Of a stretch of DNA of 64,000 nucleotides, positions 1 to 10,817 are shown in pieces; within the stretch, counting starts at the first letter, position 1; every line of letters starts with the position of its first letter. Position numbers and translations under genes: made by a program. Source of the stretch: Carya illinoinensis (taxonomy: Eukaryota > Streptophyta > Magnoliopsida > Fagales > Juglandaceae); NCBI RefSeq assembly GCF_018687715.1, contig NC_056759.1:26570885-26634884 (forward strand), written 5' to 3'. The notes below the pieces were generated by a model that was given only the letters and a program-made list of their open reading frames with translations, was not told the origin of the DNA and made no database searches.

Positions 1-1762
1 CCATTTTTCTAAAGGCATCCTAGAATAAGATATCCGCTGAACTCCCATTGTCAACTAATATCCTTATTGTGGTAAAATTTTCCACCAACATTATTACCAC
101 CAAGGCATCATCATGAGGATACATGACCCCTCGACAATCCTCATCTCTAAAAGATATTATAGGGGACATCTGCATTCAGGGCTGTTTGGCGGGTCTCTCC
201 ATAATAAAAACTTCCTCATATCTCGCCCACTTAGCGTACGCCTTCATTCCCAAAGAAGTTGGGCCTCCTCTTGCATACCTTTCTGCGATTGTATGTATTT
301 TTCCCAAATGGGGGTTCTTGTGGGTATCATCTACTCTCTGTCTTCGGTCACGGGGTTCACGTGACTTCCTTTCAGTCCTTGGTGCTTCTCGCCACCTAGG
401 GCTTTCACTCCTCCTTCTTTTATACTCAAGCTTTTGGTCGTTCGTCCGTCATTGGGAGGGTGATATTCTGGGCAATTAAGTGTTCTAACACACCACTGCC
501 TCTCATTTCTTCTACCTTTTGCTTCAAGTTGTAATAGTTTTCAATTTTGTATCCCCTTGTTTTGTGACAAGCATAGTACTTCTCCTTCTGTCACTAGTTA
601 TCATCGCCTTGTTCTTCTTCCCTTGTGTTGTCCCGGTTTTGTGTACTGGAATAGTGCACTTAACTGCCATTATGGTTTTTGGAACTATTATCCCGTCTTT
701 GCTCCTATTGGTCTTTCCTTGCCTTTTGACCCCTATCGTGGTCTCTTATCTGCCCTTCTTTCAATTCTCACCCGTTTCCTCTTTCAGGTTGGGCAGTCAA
801 AGCGATAAGGGTGTCTTCAGTATTAACAAAGTCGTCAAACCTTTCCATGAACTCTTGTAAAGAGGAAGGGGTCTTCTTGGCCAGTTCGACCATAAAGGGG
901 TCCTTGGCCAAATGCCTCCCAGTAAGGTGGCTAGCATAATCTTCTCATCTTGATCATTGGCCGTCATCTTTTCTCTATTGAAGCATGTTAGATACACCTT
1001 CAAACTTTCGTCTTCTCTCTATTTGACAGTTAGTAAATACGCAACTGGCCTCCTACATCTTCTACTTGCCATGAACTGGGTCAAGAATTGCCAACCTAGT
1101 TCTTTGAAATTTTCAATGGAATTTGGTTATAATGTACCAAACCATCCTCTTGCTGACCCCTTTAGAGTCAAAGGGAAAGCTCTACATGCAATTTCTCTCG
1201 GGAATTTGTGAAGCGTCATGTGAGCTTTGAAAGTCTCAAGACTCTCTATGCGATCTTTTGAGCCATCATACAGGTCTACCGATGGGACCTTGAATTTTGA
1301 AGGCAAAGGCATTGCCATAATCTCCGCCGAGAACGGCAAATTTATGTAGGACAACAACTGATCGACCGAAGAAGACGTCCCTATCTTCTTAGCCATCTCC
1401 TCATATTTGTCCATCAGGTTGAGCACGTCATGGTGCAACTTCTTTGTTTCCTCACCCTCTTGGTGGCCCTTTCCAGCACCCATGTTGTTTGTCTCTATCT
1501 CTTCCCTGTTGACCTGATTGAGCGTCCCAACCTCTCCCGAAGGCTTGTTTCATGATTTGAGAGCCTCACTCTCCTTTCTCAACAGGTCAACCTTTGTAGT
1601 AAGCCTCCTTGTTATTTCTTCCATTTCCAGGAGTCTTTCCTCCATGTTTTGTGAAGCTTCTCGCTAATCTCTGGTTGCCTGCAATTGCATGGTGATGGGC
1701 AGGTGAAAAGCACACTGAGTGTCTGCCAAGATCCCATAGACGAGGCCAACAGTTTGGGACAT
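1..1762 (-). pseudogene. Tat-lineage Ty3/gypsy gag remnant, copy A
   Basis: The minus strand encodes broken pieces of a retrotransposon gag. The start is an ATG read from 1762, followed by a stretch rich in E, K, R and L (about 1560-1700) that looks like a coiled coil. At 1127-1483 is the capsid core, with the YDGSKD motif, the ITLH/MTLHKFPREI-like block and GSARGWFGTL. At 797-1003 is the more C-terminal FNREKMTANDQDEKI block. Stops and frameshifts separate the pieces, so no full-length protein can be made. The stretch 1-796 continues toward the protease region without a usable frame. The same family recurs at 23740-25620, 52280-53729 and 57365-58505. Gag would form the virus-like particle of the element. 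Confidence 0.8.
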
Positions 1763-2200
1763 GTTTCATCGCAAACACCTCTCAATCACCTGCAACCAAA
1801 GAGTGAATGGCTTGGGGGTTCAATGTGAAGCCTTTGATGCCTAAGTCAGAATAGTTGTCAATCGTTCTTAATGCAAAGAAAAGTCCCCCTTTACGTACCT
1901 AGGTTAAGATCATATATAGAGCTTTTAATCATTTTGTTTCTTAGGTGATAATAGATATATCTATTATTCAAATTCAAACTTGGGGATGTGCATATGAGGG
2001 TTCATCCCTTAGTGGATCATCGTCGTAACCGTTCTTATGGTTTATCACTACTGGGTGGTTATCAATTAGTTTTGCGCTGTGGGCTGGGCCTTCTCGGTGT
2101 TACCTAATGTTTTCGGTATTGGGGCTCAGATAAAGAAAGATTGAAGGACTTGGGCCCATATCACATTGATCGGGTGAGGTGCCCTCTCTAGTTGGGTAGG
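1763..2200 (-). other. Untranslated leader of the Tat element, copy A
   Basis: This non-coding stretch lies between the gag start and the T-rich LTR-like block. It is conserved in copy B at about 53730-54180. I see no clear primer binding site, so the internal boundary of the LTR cannot be placed. Confidence 0.45.
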
Positions 2201-3860
2201 GGATTTTTTCAAGTTTTGATCTTGATTTGAGGATTGTAGTTTTTTTTTTTTTTTTTTTGGGTTGCATCTCTTGCTAGATGATCCAAGATCTAATTTTTTT
2301 TTTTAATTTTTTTTTTTGATTTTGATTTAAAAGACCCGATTTCTTTCTTTGTGGACAAAATTATATGGCTTTCTTTTATTTTAATTCGGGTTCAGATCTG
2401 TTGAATAAGTTTTAATTGAGAAATGTAGTTCTTTTTCGAAGTTTTGATCTTGGCTTGAGGATTGTAGCTTATTTTTTTTTCTTTTTTGCATCTAATGGTA
2501 AATGATCCGTCTAGGTAATTGAAATTTCTTACTGTCACTGCATCAATCCATTAGTCAGTACATTATTCGATTTTGTAACTTTTTAGATTTTTTTACATCT
2601 ATATACTATTCATGCCCAGCTTGTCTTGCCTTTTTGATTCAGCAAAAACTCTTCTTTTTTTTTTTTCCTTCTCAATTTATATGTCTGACTTGCTTTTCTC
2701 TTCTCTTCTTCTTCTTCTTCTTCTTCTTCTTCTTCTTCTTCTTTTTTAATTTCTTATCTGGGTAAACGTAGTTTTTTTTGGATAATGATTGGCTGTTGGG
2801 TTTGTGTGTCAATGAGTCAGGTTGAGGGAATGGGTTTATGTGTCTCAGTTGGTCAAAGTTTTTTTTACTTTGTTTTTCTCCTTCTCATCCATCATTTGGG
2901 AAAAGGGTGGCAAGTCAGGTTGATAGTTTACGTGTGTCAATCAGTCAGTCTTTCTTTCCTTTCTTTTTTCTCCTTCTTATTTGTTTAATGGGTTTACATG
3001 TGTCAGTGTGTCAATCTTTTTTTCTTTGGTTTTGCTGCTTCTCATGCATCAAGTCATCAACACACTGGACTTCACTTCAACTTTATCACTTCAGTTCAAT
3101 TTTGTAACTTTTTAATTTTTTTTTTTTACATCGTTCTATTGTTCATGTCCAATTTGTCTTGCCTTTTTTATTCAACAAACTCTTTTTTTGTCTCTTTCAA
3201 TTTATATGTCCGAGACTTTCACTTTTTTTTTGGGTATGGGTAAACGCAATTTTTTGGGGATAGTAATCGGCTAATTGGGTTTGTGTGTCAGTGTGTAAGG
3301 TTGAGGGGATGGGTTGAGTGTTTGGGTTTATATGTGTCAGTTGGTTGAAGTTTTTTGCTTTGTTTTTTGCCTTCTTATCCATCGTTTGGGGAAAGGATGG
3401 AGAGTCAAGCTGACCGATTTACGTGTGTTAGTCGGTTAGCCTTTTTCTCCTTTCTTTTTTCTTCTTCTTATTCGCCAGACGGGGTTTACATTTGTCAGTT
3501 AGTCAGTCTTTTTTTTTTCTTTGGTTTTTCTCCTTATTATGCGTCTACACGCTAGACTTCAGTTCAACTATATTACTACCCTTATATATATAAAGAAAAT
3601 GATAGGATTACTACTATTCTATTACTCATTTACTACTCTTATTGTATTTGATTTTTTTTTTTAATTTTTAATTTTACTTAATGGTTAAGAAAGTGACTAT
3701 TAGTAAAATTATATATATATATATATATATATTTAATTTTTTCTTAATGGCTAAGGATGTTAAAAAAATACTTAAAATAAAATGATAAAAAAATAAAAAT
3801 TCCTAATACCTTATAAGTAGTAAATGGGTAGTTATAGGGTAATAACCCTATCACTACCTT
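2200..3860 (-). repeat. T-rich LTR-like block with internal tandem copies, copy A
   Basis: Long T runs alternate with recurring phrases containing GTGTGTCAGT and CTCCTTCTTAT. The segment 2781-3050 is repeated at about 3258-3545, a period near 477 bp. The same structure is found at 54180-55900 and, next to the pol end of the Tat element, at 48895-50722, which is the reason for calling it an LTR. Short open frames here are simple-sequence artefacts. Confidence 0.6.
2705..2743. repeat. (TTC)n microsatellite
   Basis: About a dozen uninterrupted TTC units lie inside the T-rich LTR-like block. Copy B has no matching run at the equivalent position near 54670, so it expanded or was lost after the duplication. 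Confidence 0.85.
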
Positions 3861-4899
3861 ATATATAAATGGTGGTGCATCTTTTGAAGTTAGATTTGCT
3901 TTATATTTTAGGAATGTATGTCTTTTAATTTTTTCCCACGGTATGTATATTTTGTTTGGCAGTTTTTTATTTGGACTTCAAGCTGCTTTAGAGTTTGTAT
4001 ATCTTTAAGTTTTGTTTTTTGGGCTTGTATATTTTAGTTGGTGTTTTTCTGAACAAGTGGGTTCAAAATTTATATATTTGTTTTTTGTATATATTGTTGG
4101 ATTTATATATTTTGTTGTTAATAGCTTAATAGATTTTCTTATGTTTTTTACTCTAAGAATTGTTAGTATCTTTTTATTATATATTTGGTTCCGTTTGTAT
4201 GGTAATAGGTGTTATACTTTTTTGGGCTCATTGTTTTAAGCTTTTAGTTTTTTTTTTTTTTTCATTAAAACTCCAAATTTTGATTATTAAAAATAGAGAT
4301 ATCCTTCCCATTCGGTTTGAATGGTATTGGGTTTTAAAAATAAATTCTTCCCATTCGGTTTGAATGGTATTGGGTTTGAATGCTAATTTGAAGTTGATTA
4401 ATTGACAAACAAAAGACTTCCTCAAAGCCATGTGACCATTAGTGACCATGGTGGCATGGCTTGAACATCATAGATGAAAATTTTGTCCGAATTATTTGGA
4501 TTATTGATTAGTTGGCAAATAAAGATATGCTCTTGTTAAAAAAAAAAATAGAGAAATAATATTTACAGTCTTAGAGTATGTATGTCTTGCATATTCGATT
4601 TGAAAAGAGTAGATAAATATAGAACCTACAAGAAAAACTAAATTTAATGATGGACCTACAATTTTTTAAATGGAATACACAGGTCTTGCACATTCTAAGA
4701 CTATATTTAACATTACTCTTTTAGGAAAAAGAGGAGAAATTGTATAGTTGCTACTTTAAAAACTCAAGTTAACAATGTTTAGAGTTTTAAAAAAAAAAAA
4801 AAAAATTGAAAAAAGATTCCTACGTGTTTGTGTTTGGCTATTTTTCATGGGTGCTTTTTTATTTCCTGCAAAGGGTATATGTTTTTTAAAAATGTATAT
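3861..4899. other. AT-rich flank shared by both duplication copies, no gene seen
   Basis: The sequence is AT-rich with several A and T homopolymers. It matches about 55900-56830. A short phrase with CCCATTCGGTTTGAATGG is present twice in this copy (about 4308-4325 and 4350-4367), probably a small tandem duplication, and only once in copy B. No coding signal was recognised. Confidence 0.5.
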
Positions 4900-5348
4900 T
4901 TCATTGATTTATACTATTTTCATTGTGATTATAAAATCAAATGTTACTCTCCTTACCTTAGCCAATTTTGTGCTTGAAACAACAGGACACACACACATGA
5001 TCATATGTATTTCAAAGATGCAACTGACCAAATTTTTTCGTAAAGAACATTTTAAGAAAAATTTATTAAATGTGAATTCTTAAGAAAAACTATTGATTCA
5101 GACCATTGGGTAGTTTTATAGCAATGGTTAAAAAACATACAATAAAATTTCAAACACAAGCCTTTCTTAGCAAGTTACAATGGTAAGTTAGCATATGGTC
5201 AATTTCATTGATGTAATTACTTGTCACTATCTTTTATTTTATTTAGTTATTCAGGTAACTTCTTCCTCATACAAAATTGAAGATTATATGATCTAGAATC
5301 TTTATTGCATTATTTATACAAATTTATAATTATATTATTGTAGAGATC

Positions 5349-5573
5349 ATGAATGAGAAAGATTTGAATAAAGTAATAGAAAAAAACTATAAGAGTGGTT
5401 TAATTTTTTATTTTTTTTTTGTTTTGATTGTTGTGTCACATATTATAACAATAAAAGCAAAAGAAACATTGAATATACCCTTGGTTCCAAAGAAAGAGAA
5501 TTTAGATGATGAGGGTTCTCATTACTTGACTGACATTTTTAAGTACTTTTTCCCGATAATAAGCTCTGAATAA
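5349..5573 (+). other. Small open frame in the array (74 codons), unassigned
   Basis: It starts with ATG and encodes a basic N-terminus, a strongly hydrophobic run at about residues 19-31 and a charged tail with VPKKENLDDEG near residue 50. The motif VPKKE and the run LNKVIE are echoed in other units of the array (about 6750-6820), which argues against pure chance. A 45 bp loss relative to copy B lies just before the start codon, so the present ORF may be a truncated piece. Function unknown. Confidence 0.25.
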
Positions 5574-6043
5574 AACAAAGTTATTGTTATAACTTTCTTC
5601 CATCATCCGATGAAAATCCTCATCCATTCTTTTCATTATTGAGATCAGGACTTATCATGGTTTAATGCTAATATATATTACACATATTCATTAATTTTTC
5701 TTGGTATAAATAAAATTTTTCTCAACTCTACTGTACAAAATGTATATCAGATTAATGGCATTTAACAAAATTTACAATTTGAATTATACTATCTATAATT
5801 TTTTGTAAATTCTTTGTCATAAAAAACAAAAGGTTTTTTTTGTATTTAGAAATTTATTGCATTATTCAGAAGAAAACAAAATATATTGTAATAATAAAAC
5901 TAAAAACAAATGGAACATTCTTCCTTTTCCAAAAAAGAAGATATAATTTAAAAGATTTTTTTTTTTTTTTTTTAAAAAAAGGATGGGAAATTGTCATAGA
6001 AAGTGTTTTAATTTTTTTTTACATTTGCCAAGCATCTTTAGTG

Positions 6044-6588
6044 CATGTTTGGGATTGTAGTGGAAAATATTACTTTTAACTTAAGGCTTATAGCTTAGAG
6101 CTCAACGTAATAAGTTCTATTATTAAAAAGTTATTTATTGTTTAAAATCTATATGTCTAAAGTACTTTCAAACATATTAGATTTATTTGGAAACAAATTA
6201 AAAAAATAACTTTTTGAGATAGAAATTACATAAAAGGGCATATACTTGATAAAAATAAAATATTATAATAAAATAATAACAAAAACAATCTAACAGTTTT
6301 TTCAATAATTATAATAAAAAAGAAAATCTCTTTAACGATAAATAAATGATAAGAGAAGAATAAAAAATATTGATAGGCAAAGTCTTGAGTAGATTATATG
6401 ATACTAATAAAAAATATAGATGAGTAAAGTTGTCATTATATTAAAATGATTAGGCTCATTTTGTATTATACATATCAAGGTAAAATAGAGACTACTTTTC
6501 ATAAAGTACTTTTTACAAAAAACATCACTTTGATACTTTAGACCATTCTACCGTACTTTTTAGATCTCCCACCGTAAGTCCAAACAGG
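6044..6588. mobile_element. MITE-like element with TGTTTGGG-type inverted ends
   Basis: The left end CATGTTTGGGATTGTAGTGG and the reverse complement of the right end, CCTGTTTGGACTTACGGTGG, agree at most positions. The interior (~545 bp) is AT-rich with no coding signal. No clean target duplication was identified, so the superfamily is left open. Confidence 0.5.
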
Positions 6589-8204
6589 TTAGGAAAACAA
6601 TTGATTAAAAAAATCCCTTAATTATTTTTTTTCAAATCTTTTTGATTTATCTCTTCTTCTATTTTTGTCAAGGGATGAAATAAATTCACTGCATTATCTA
6701 CAAACAAGCAAAACATATTGTAATGAAAAAATAAAATATATTCATGGAGTTTCTCCTGTTCCTAAAAAAAATGAAATAAATTTAAAAGATTTTAATAAAA
6801 TAATATATGAGGCGAGTAGAAATTGTTTTTATGTATCAAACGGTATTATTTTATTAGCAACTAAAATTAGTTATTAATAATTTTTTCGTTACTATAAATT
6901 AGTCGCAATTGTCCCTTTTTTATTATAGAGATTTTAATATTTTCTATTTATCTTTCTTTTTGGGAACATGAGAAATTTTTTGGATATACTTTGTTTTATC
7001 GTAACAATATGTATTGTTTCTTTGCGGAGAATGTAATCAATATTTCTAATTATAAAACTTTTCCTTGCCAGTGAAAATGAACCTATCGAAACATTACAAT
7101 AAAAAACTCGAGTTGTTGCATACTTTTTGTGTTGAAATTTATTCTTGTTATGTTTATTGTCATAGCTAAACATTCATTTGTTACTGAACATCTTGGAGGG
7201 CCCAATATTGCCCCAGCGGCCCAACTATAAATTATGATGAATGCACATGGCTTAAACTATAGGTTGAACACACATGAAGACCTGATATTTCGCTGACTAA
7301 TAAAGCAGATAAGTACACTAATATGACAAGCAAATTATCTTTATTATTTTGGGATAGAATTAACGGCTAAATATCATGAGGAAGTAATTTCGTCGTGATG
7401 CTGATCTATATATATAAGTATCAAGTAATTTTAAAACACTTCTAAATAGATACTTGATTTGTCATATACTATTCTTTATTGACTTAAACATCATAGTGTT
7501 TTATAGATTAGTAATTACGTTCGGTAGTAGGACACGTCATTTCACATATTATCATAATAATTCTTTTCAAACGTGATCATATGATAGATATCATTATTCA
7601 AGTTTTTTGATAACTTGATAATTTTGAGCAAATTTTAGCACTTAAACATGAATCTTGAAAATGGTGTTAGTGTTATTGTCGTGTTTGAATTTCTCATGTG
7701 ACTCGTTGGAAAAAAAAAATATTTCAAACTAATGAAGTAACTCCACAATTTTAAAACATCACATTCGGCAATACACATTAAAAAGCTAGCATTTGGTGCA
7801 TTTCATTTATGCAATTATTAAAGGTTTTATAATTTGAGAAATTTATTGCCTCACGAACGAAAAAAAAAAAAACTCAAAAGATATTCTCATTGTAAAATAA
7901 AAAACACCAAAAACATTCGTCTTGTCCCCTAAAAAGAGCATACCATGAAATAAATTTTTGTGTTTTGGAAAATTTTACATTGTAAAATTTATCTAATTCT
8001 TTTTCATTTATTTCCTTTTCTTTGGGCACGTACAATATGTATATTCTCGGCCTTTTTGTTTTGCTATAATAATATGCCTTGTTATTTTAGGACAATGTCA
8101 ATTAATTCAAATAATAAATCCTCAATTTAAAGATTCTGTTTCTACTTTTCAAACGTGATCATATGAATGATACCATTTTCAAGTTTCTTGATAACTTAGC
8201 CCTG

Positions 8205-8390
8205 GGTTGGTTATAAAATATCAAATTATCTCATCTCATCTTATATCATCTAATCATTTTAATTTTTTTAAATTTGTATATAAAATTAATATTAAAAAAT
8301 TATATTATAGCAATAATTTATTTAATTTTAAACAAAACATATAATCTCATTTTATCTAAACTGTATAACCAAATGAGACATTAATGTTTA
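8205..8390. mobile_element. Short AT-rich MITE-like insert
   Basis: The left part reads GGTTGGTTATA and the right part TATAACCAAATGAG, forming imperfect inverted ends around an AT-rich core with CTCATCTCATCTTA-like phrases. It interrupts a unit of the tandem array directly after the TTGATAACTT anchor, which supports an insertion. Confidence 0.45.
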
Positions 8391-8762
8391 CATATACTCC
8401 CAAGAAAATAAAAAATTTATTTATATTTTTTAAACAAATTTCTTTACTTTTACGTTAAGCCATCAAGAACCTTAAAATGTTTAAATTTTTACTGTAAGTT
8501 CTTGTGAAGAAATCCGTTTCATGGTATTAAGTAATTATTTCACAATTTTAAAATATCGCTTGGAGGTAAATGTACCTCAAACATGCTTAAAAATTGTAAA
8601 AGCAACTTTCCAACGGATCAAACTAAAAAATAAACAAACTGCTGCAACCTTTTGTTGAAATTCAACTATTTTGCAGCTCTAAACATAAATATTATGTTCG
8701 TGCTTTTTCAAACATCTCCCTAAGATCAATAGCATTTTCAAGTTTTTAATTTTATGTAAGTC

Positions 8763-8850
8763 GTTACAAGAAAAATAGTCTATTACGATAATTTTATGTT
8801 AATCGTAAAAAAAACCGTTGTAAAATATCACTAATAGCAATGATATTCAG
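8763..8850. mobile_element. Remnant resembling a CACTA transposon end
   Basis: The sequence GTTACAAGAAAAATAGTC followed by repeated TACGATAATTTT and CGTAAAAA phrases resembles the terminal and subterminal part of CACTA (En/Spm) elements, whose ends normally begin CACTACAAGAAAA. Only one end is seen. Confidence 0.3.
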
Positions 8851-8874
8851 TTTTAAATATATTAAAAATGCTCT

Positions 8875-9075
8875 TAGTAGGATTTACAAATCATGACCAA
8901 CCTGATTTTTTTTTTTTTTTTAAATTTTGAAAAGAAGATTAAATACATAGTTAAACAAAGTGTGTATATATATATATATATATATCACGGAGCCTAACGA
9001 GAATTTTGGGCTATCTTCCTATGAACTAAAAAATTGATTGATCAATGTCAAGAGACTTTTATCAGAAATAAAGAT
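8875..9075 (+). repeat. Direct repeat flanking the transporter gene, left copy
   Basis: This segment starts with TAGGATTTACAAATCATGAC and matches 16204-16447 in the same orientation, including GAGCCTAACGA, TTTTGGG and AAAAAATTGATTGATCAA. A (TA)n run at about 8966-8986 replaces other sequence in the right copy. The pair encloses the HAK gene at a distance of about 7.3 kb. Confidence 0.7.
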
Positions 9076-9309
9076 GTGGTTTGAATTGAACGCTTATATC
9101 ATTTGAAAATCAAATCAAAATTTAAAAGATAAAATAAGATGAGATTTTAAAAAATTGAAAAATTAAAAAGTCAAAAGAATAATCTAATCAATTTTCAATT
9201 TAAATTCAAGGTAAAAAAAAAATCTAATAAAAATAAAGAAAAAACTGAAAAATATTGAACTAACCAACTATTTTTAAAAGAAGAATTAATTACGGATGAA
9301 ATTAACAGG
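9076..9309. other. AT-rich spacer, no gene seen
   Basis: The stretch is A-rich, with phrases such as AAAATAAGATGAGATTTTAAA that resemble MITE interiors. No ends or coding signal could be defined. Confidence 0.4.
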
Positions 9310-10310
9310 AAATGTAACGGCCGCTTGAGAAGGAAACGGCGTCGTTTCGTGGAGGTCAGTTTATCCTTTCCGACTTCCTCTACTCCCCGTTTCTACTTTC
9401 CCTCGCGTCTCGCAAACTCCCTCTCAAATTCTCTCATTCCCCACAGCTGCTCTCCTTGCCCAACTCAGATTTTCTCTCAGTTTGCTCTCTCTCCACATCT
9501 CCGTTTCTTCCTCTCCCTCTATCGGTCTTCTTTTTCCTCTACCTCTCTATTTCTTCTTTGAAATCATTTCTTCCAGCCAACTCTCTCTCTTATTCTCTGT
9601 GAATCTTGCTTCCCAAGCCCCACCTCAGCTTATCCATCACTCGGCAGTAACCCCGGTTACAAGGGATCATCGAACTCTACCCTCTCACGCCGAAACCAAA
9701 CACCCAGTGGCCACCGCTTGAAGACCCAATACCAACAAATTAACCCAGCCACCGTGATCTGCCCCCCGGACTAGCCCAACCACTGTAAAACAACCCCCGT
9801 CTTAGCCACACGTTCAACCCAACCACCGTTGCACCGTAGCCTTTCCCTCCACCGTAAACGACCATCACCAAAGCCCAAAGCCTCACCGTGCGTTACCACC
9901 TCCTTCACAACCTCAGCCGCAGCAACAAGCCGTTACCGTGAGAACGTTCCGCTCACAGAGCACTGCCCAAGAAAGCAAGACCCCACGTCCCTCCATTGGC
10001 AGCCACCGTTTCTCGCTGGAAACGGCCACAAGACAAGGCCGCAGCTTGGAAGTCGTGCTACTCCCGGGACCACCGTACGTAAGTCCCTCTCTCACCACGT
10101 TCTCTTTCCTCTCCGTCTCTCACTCTTTCTCTCACCACGCTGTCTCTCTCTCTCTCTCCCTCTCACCGCACAGCTCCACCGCCACGGAGCGGAGTCCACG
10201 GCCAACAGGAAGGCCCGTCATCCCAGATTCGCTTATCTCCTCCCTCTCTGTCGCGAGTTGCACTCTCTCTGGGTGAGCATAGTCTCTGTCGCACGGTTTT
10301 TTAGTTGTAA
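9310..10310 (+). promoter_or_regulatory. Pyrimidine-rich promoter/5' UTR-like block upstream of the transporter
   Basis: Base composition changes sharply from AT-rich to CT/GC-rich at about 9310. The start holds AACGGCGTCGTTTCG, a palindromic-type motif seen in plant promoters. It is followed by long CTCTC tracts and by proline/serine-rich readings in several frames with no conserved protein. Splice-donor-like sites (GTACGTAAGT near 10075, GGGTGAGCAT near 10271) suggest a transcribed leader. It could be the 5' end of a host gene whose body is missing, a distal leader exon of the HAK gene, or an LTR of an unrecognised element. Confidence 0.35.
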
Positions 10311-10319
10311 TTTTTGTAA

Positions 10320-10539
10320 GAGAAGTACCATTCCCACAGTTTATACCGAAAATTTATACCGAATTGTGTTTTTATTTTTATTTTTACTCGATGAAAATAT
10401 TTTATAATAATTTTATAAATTTGATTTTTTTTAAAATATTTAAAATGATTAAAAAAATATGTAAATAAAAGTAACATAAAAAATAAAAAAATAATTTATA
10501 CTATTCGGTACCGAATTTTCAATAAGCGTAGCATCACTC
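10320..10539. mobile_element. 220 bp Mutator-type MITE with 9 bp target duplication
   Basis: The element is bounded by TTTTTGTAA at 10311-10319 and again at 10540-10548, a 9 bp duplication as expected for Mutator-like elements. The ends begin GAGAAGTACCA on the left and, reverse-complemented, GAGTGATGCTACG on the right. Subterminal GTACCGAA and TATACCGAA phrases are in inverse orientation. It lies about 280 bp upstream of the HAK start codon, so it is inside the likely promoter. Confidence 0.7.
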
Positions 10540-10721
10540 TTTTTGTAAAGTTTAACCCCACAAAGAGCCCATGTATGCATTTTATGGTTATTTCTTGAAA
10601 CATCCTGTCTTTAGGTGGGTTCTATATTAAGTCTACATGAACAATGCGTTTGCTATTGGTCTGGCTACTAATACCGCATGCAAAATTCCGAGCATGCATA
10701 TTGCACGCATGGAAATTTGAA

Positions 10722-10728
10722 TATATAT
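10722..10728 (+). promoter_or_regulatory. Candidate TATA box of the HAK gene
   Basis: TATATAT occurs 90 bp before the start codon in a non-repetitive stretch, which would give a 5' UTR of about 60 bases. Position and sequence fit, but there is no transcript evidence. Confidence 0.35.
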
Positions 10729-10817
10729 GCTTCTGTCTCTAAAAACAGCATTACCTTTTTAAACACTTCAGTAAGAAAATCAACATTATTTCTTGAGTAG
10801 TAGATTGTTTGAGAGAC

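Larger units (their letters stand above)
1..5412. repeat. Segmental duplication, copy A
   Basis: This block matches 52280-57360 in the same orientation at high identity by eye; base 1 here corresponds to 52280. The match runs through gag remains, T-rich LTR-like DNA and about 1.5 kb of further flank, then stops near 5412, where the other copy changes abruptly into an unrelated gag fragment. The left end lies outside the window. Copy A keeps a 319 bp stretch of gag (984-1302) that copy B lost, and lacks a 45 bp stretch that copy B has at about 57247-57291. Shared flank beyond the LTR-like part favours duplication of a whole segment over two independent insertions, unless the LTR is itself more than 3 kb long. 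Confidence 0.85.
4900..8760 (+). repeat. Decayed tandem array with recurring exon-like blocks
   Basis: Three kinds of anchor recur in the same order. The first is TTTATTGCATTATT followed about 70 bp later by a GTTCC/GTCCC-AAA block: 5301, 5853 with 5921, 6685 with 6752, 7840 with 7921; in copy B 57207 with 57276; and a second GTTCC block alone at 5480. The second is TTTTCAAACGTGATCATATG with a following CAAGTTT..TTGATAACTT at about 7564, 8147 and, weaker, 8704, spacings near 580 and 555 bp. The third is CACAATTTTAAAA at about 7415 (partial), 7745 and 8540. Translated, the second halves of the first anchor share VPKK followed by an E and an NLKD or LNKVIE-like run. This looks like several rotten copies of one small gene or of a repeated exon. 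I do not recognise the family. MITEs interrupt it at 6044 and 8205. Confidence 0.5.

Noticed and set aside
2785..3555. Phe/Leu-rich open frames resembling membrane proteins
   Set aside because: They arise from poly(T) tracts in the LTR-like block and differ between the three copies.
9829..10407. 192-codon open frame upstream of the transporter
   Set aside because: Ser/Pro/Leu-rich low-complexity product, overlapping frames on both strands, and it runs into a MITE at its 3' end.
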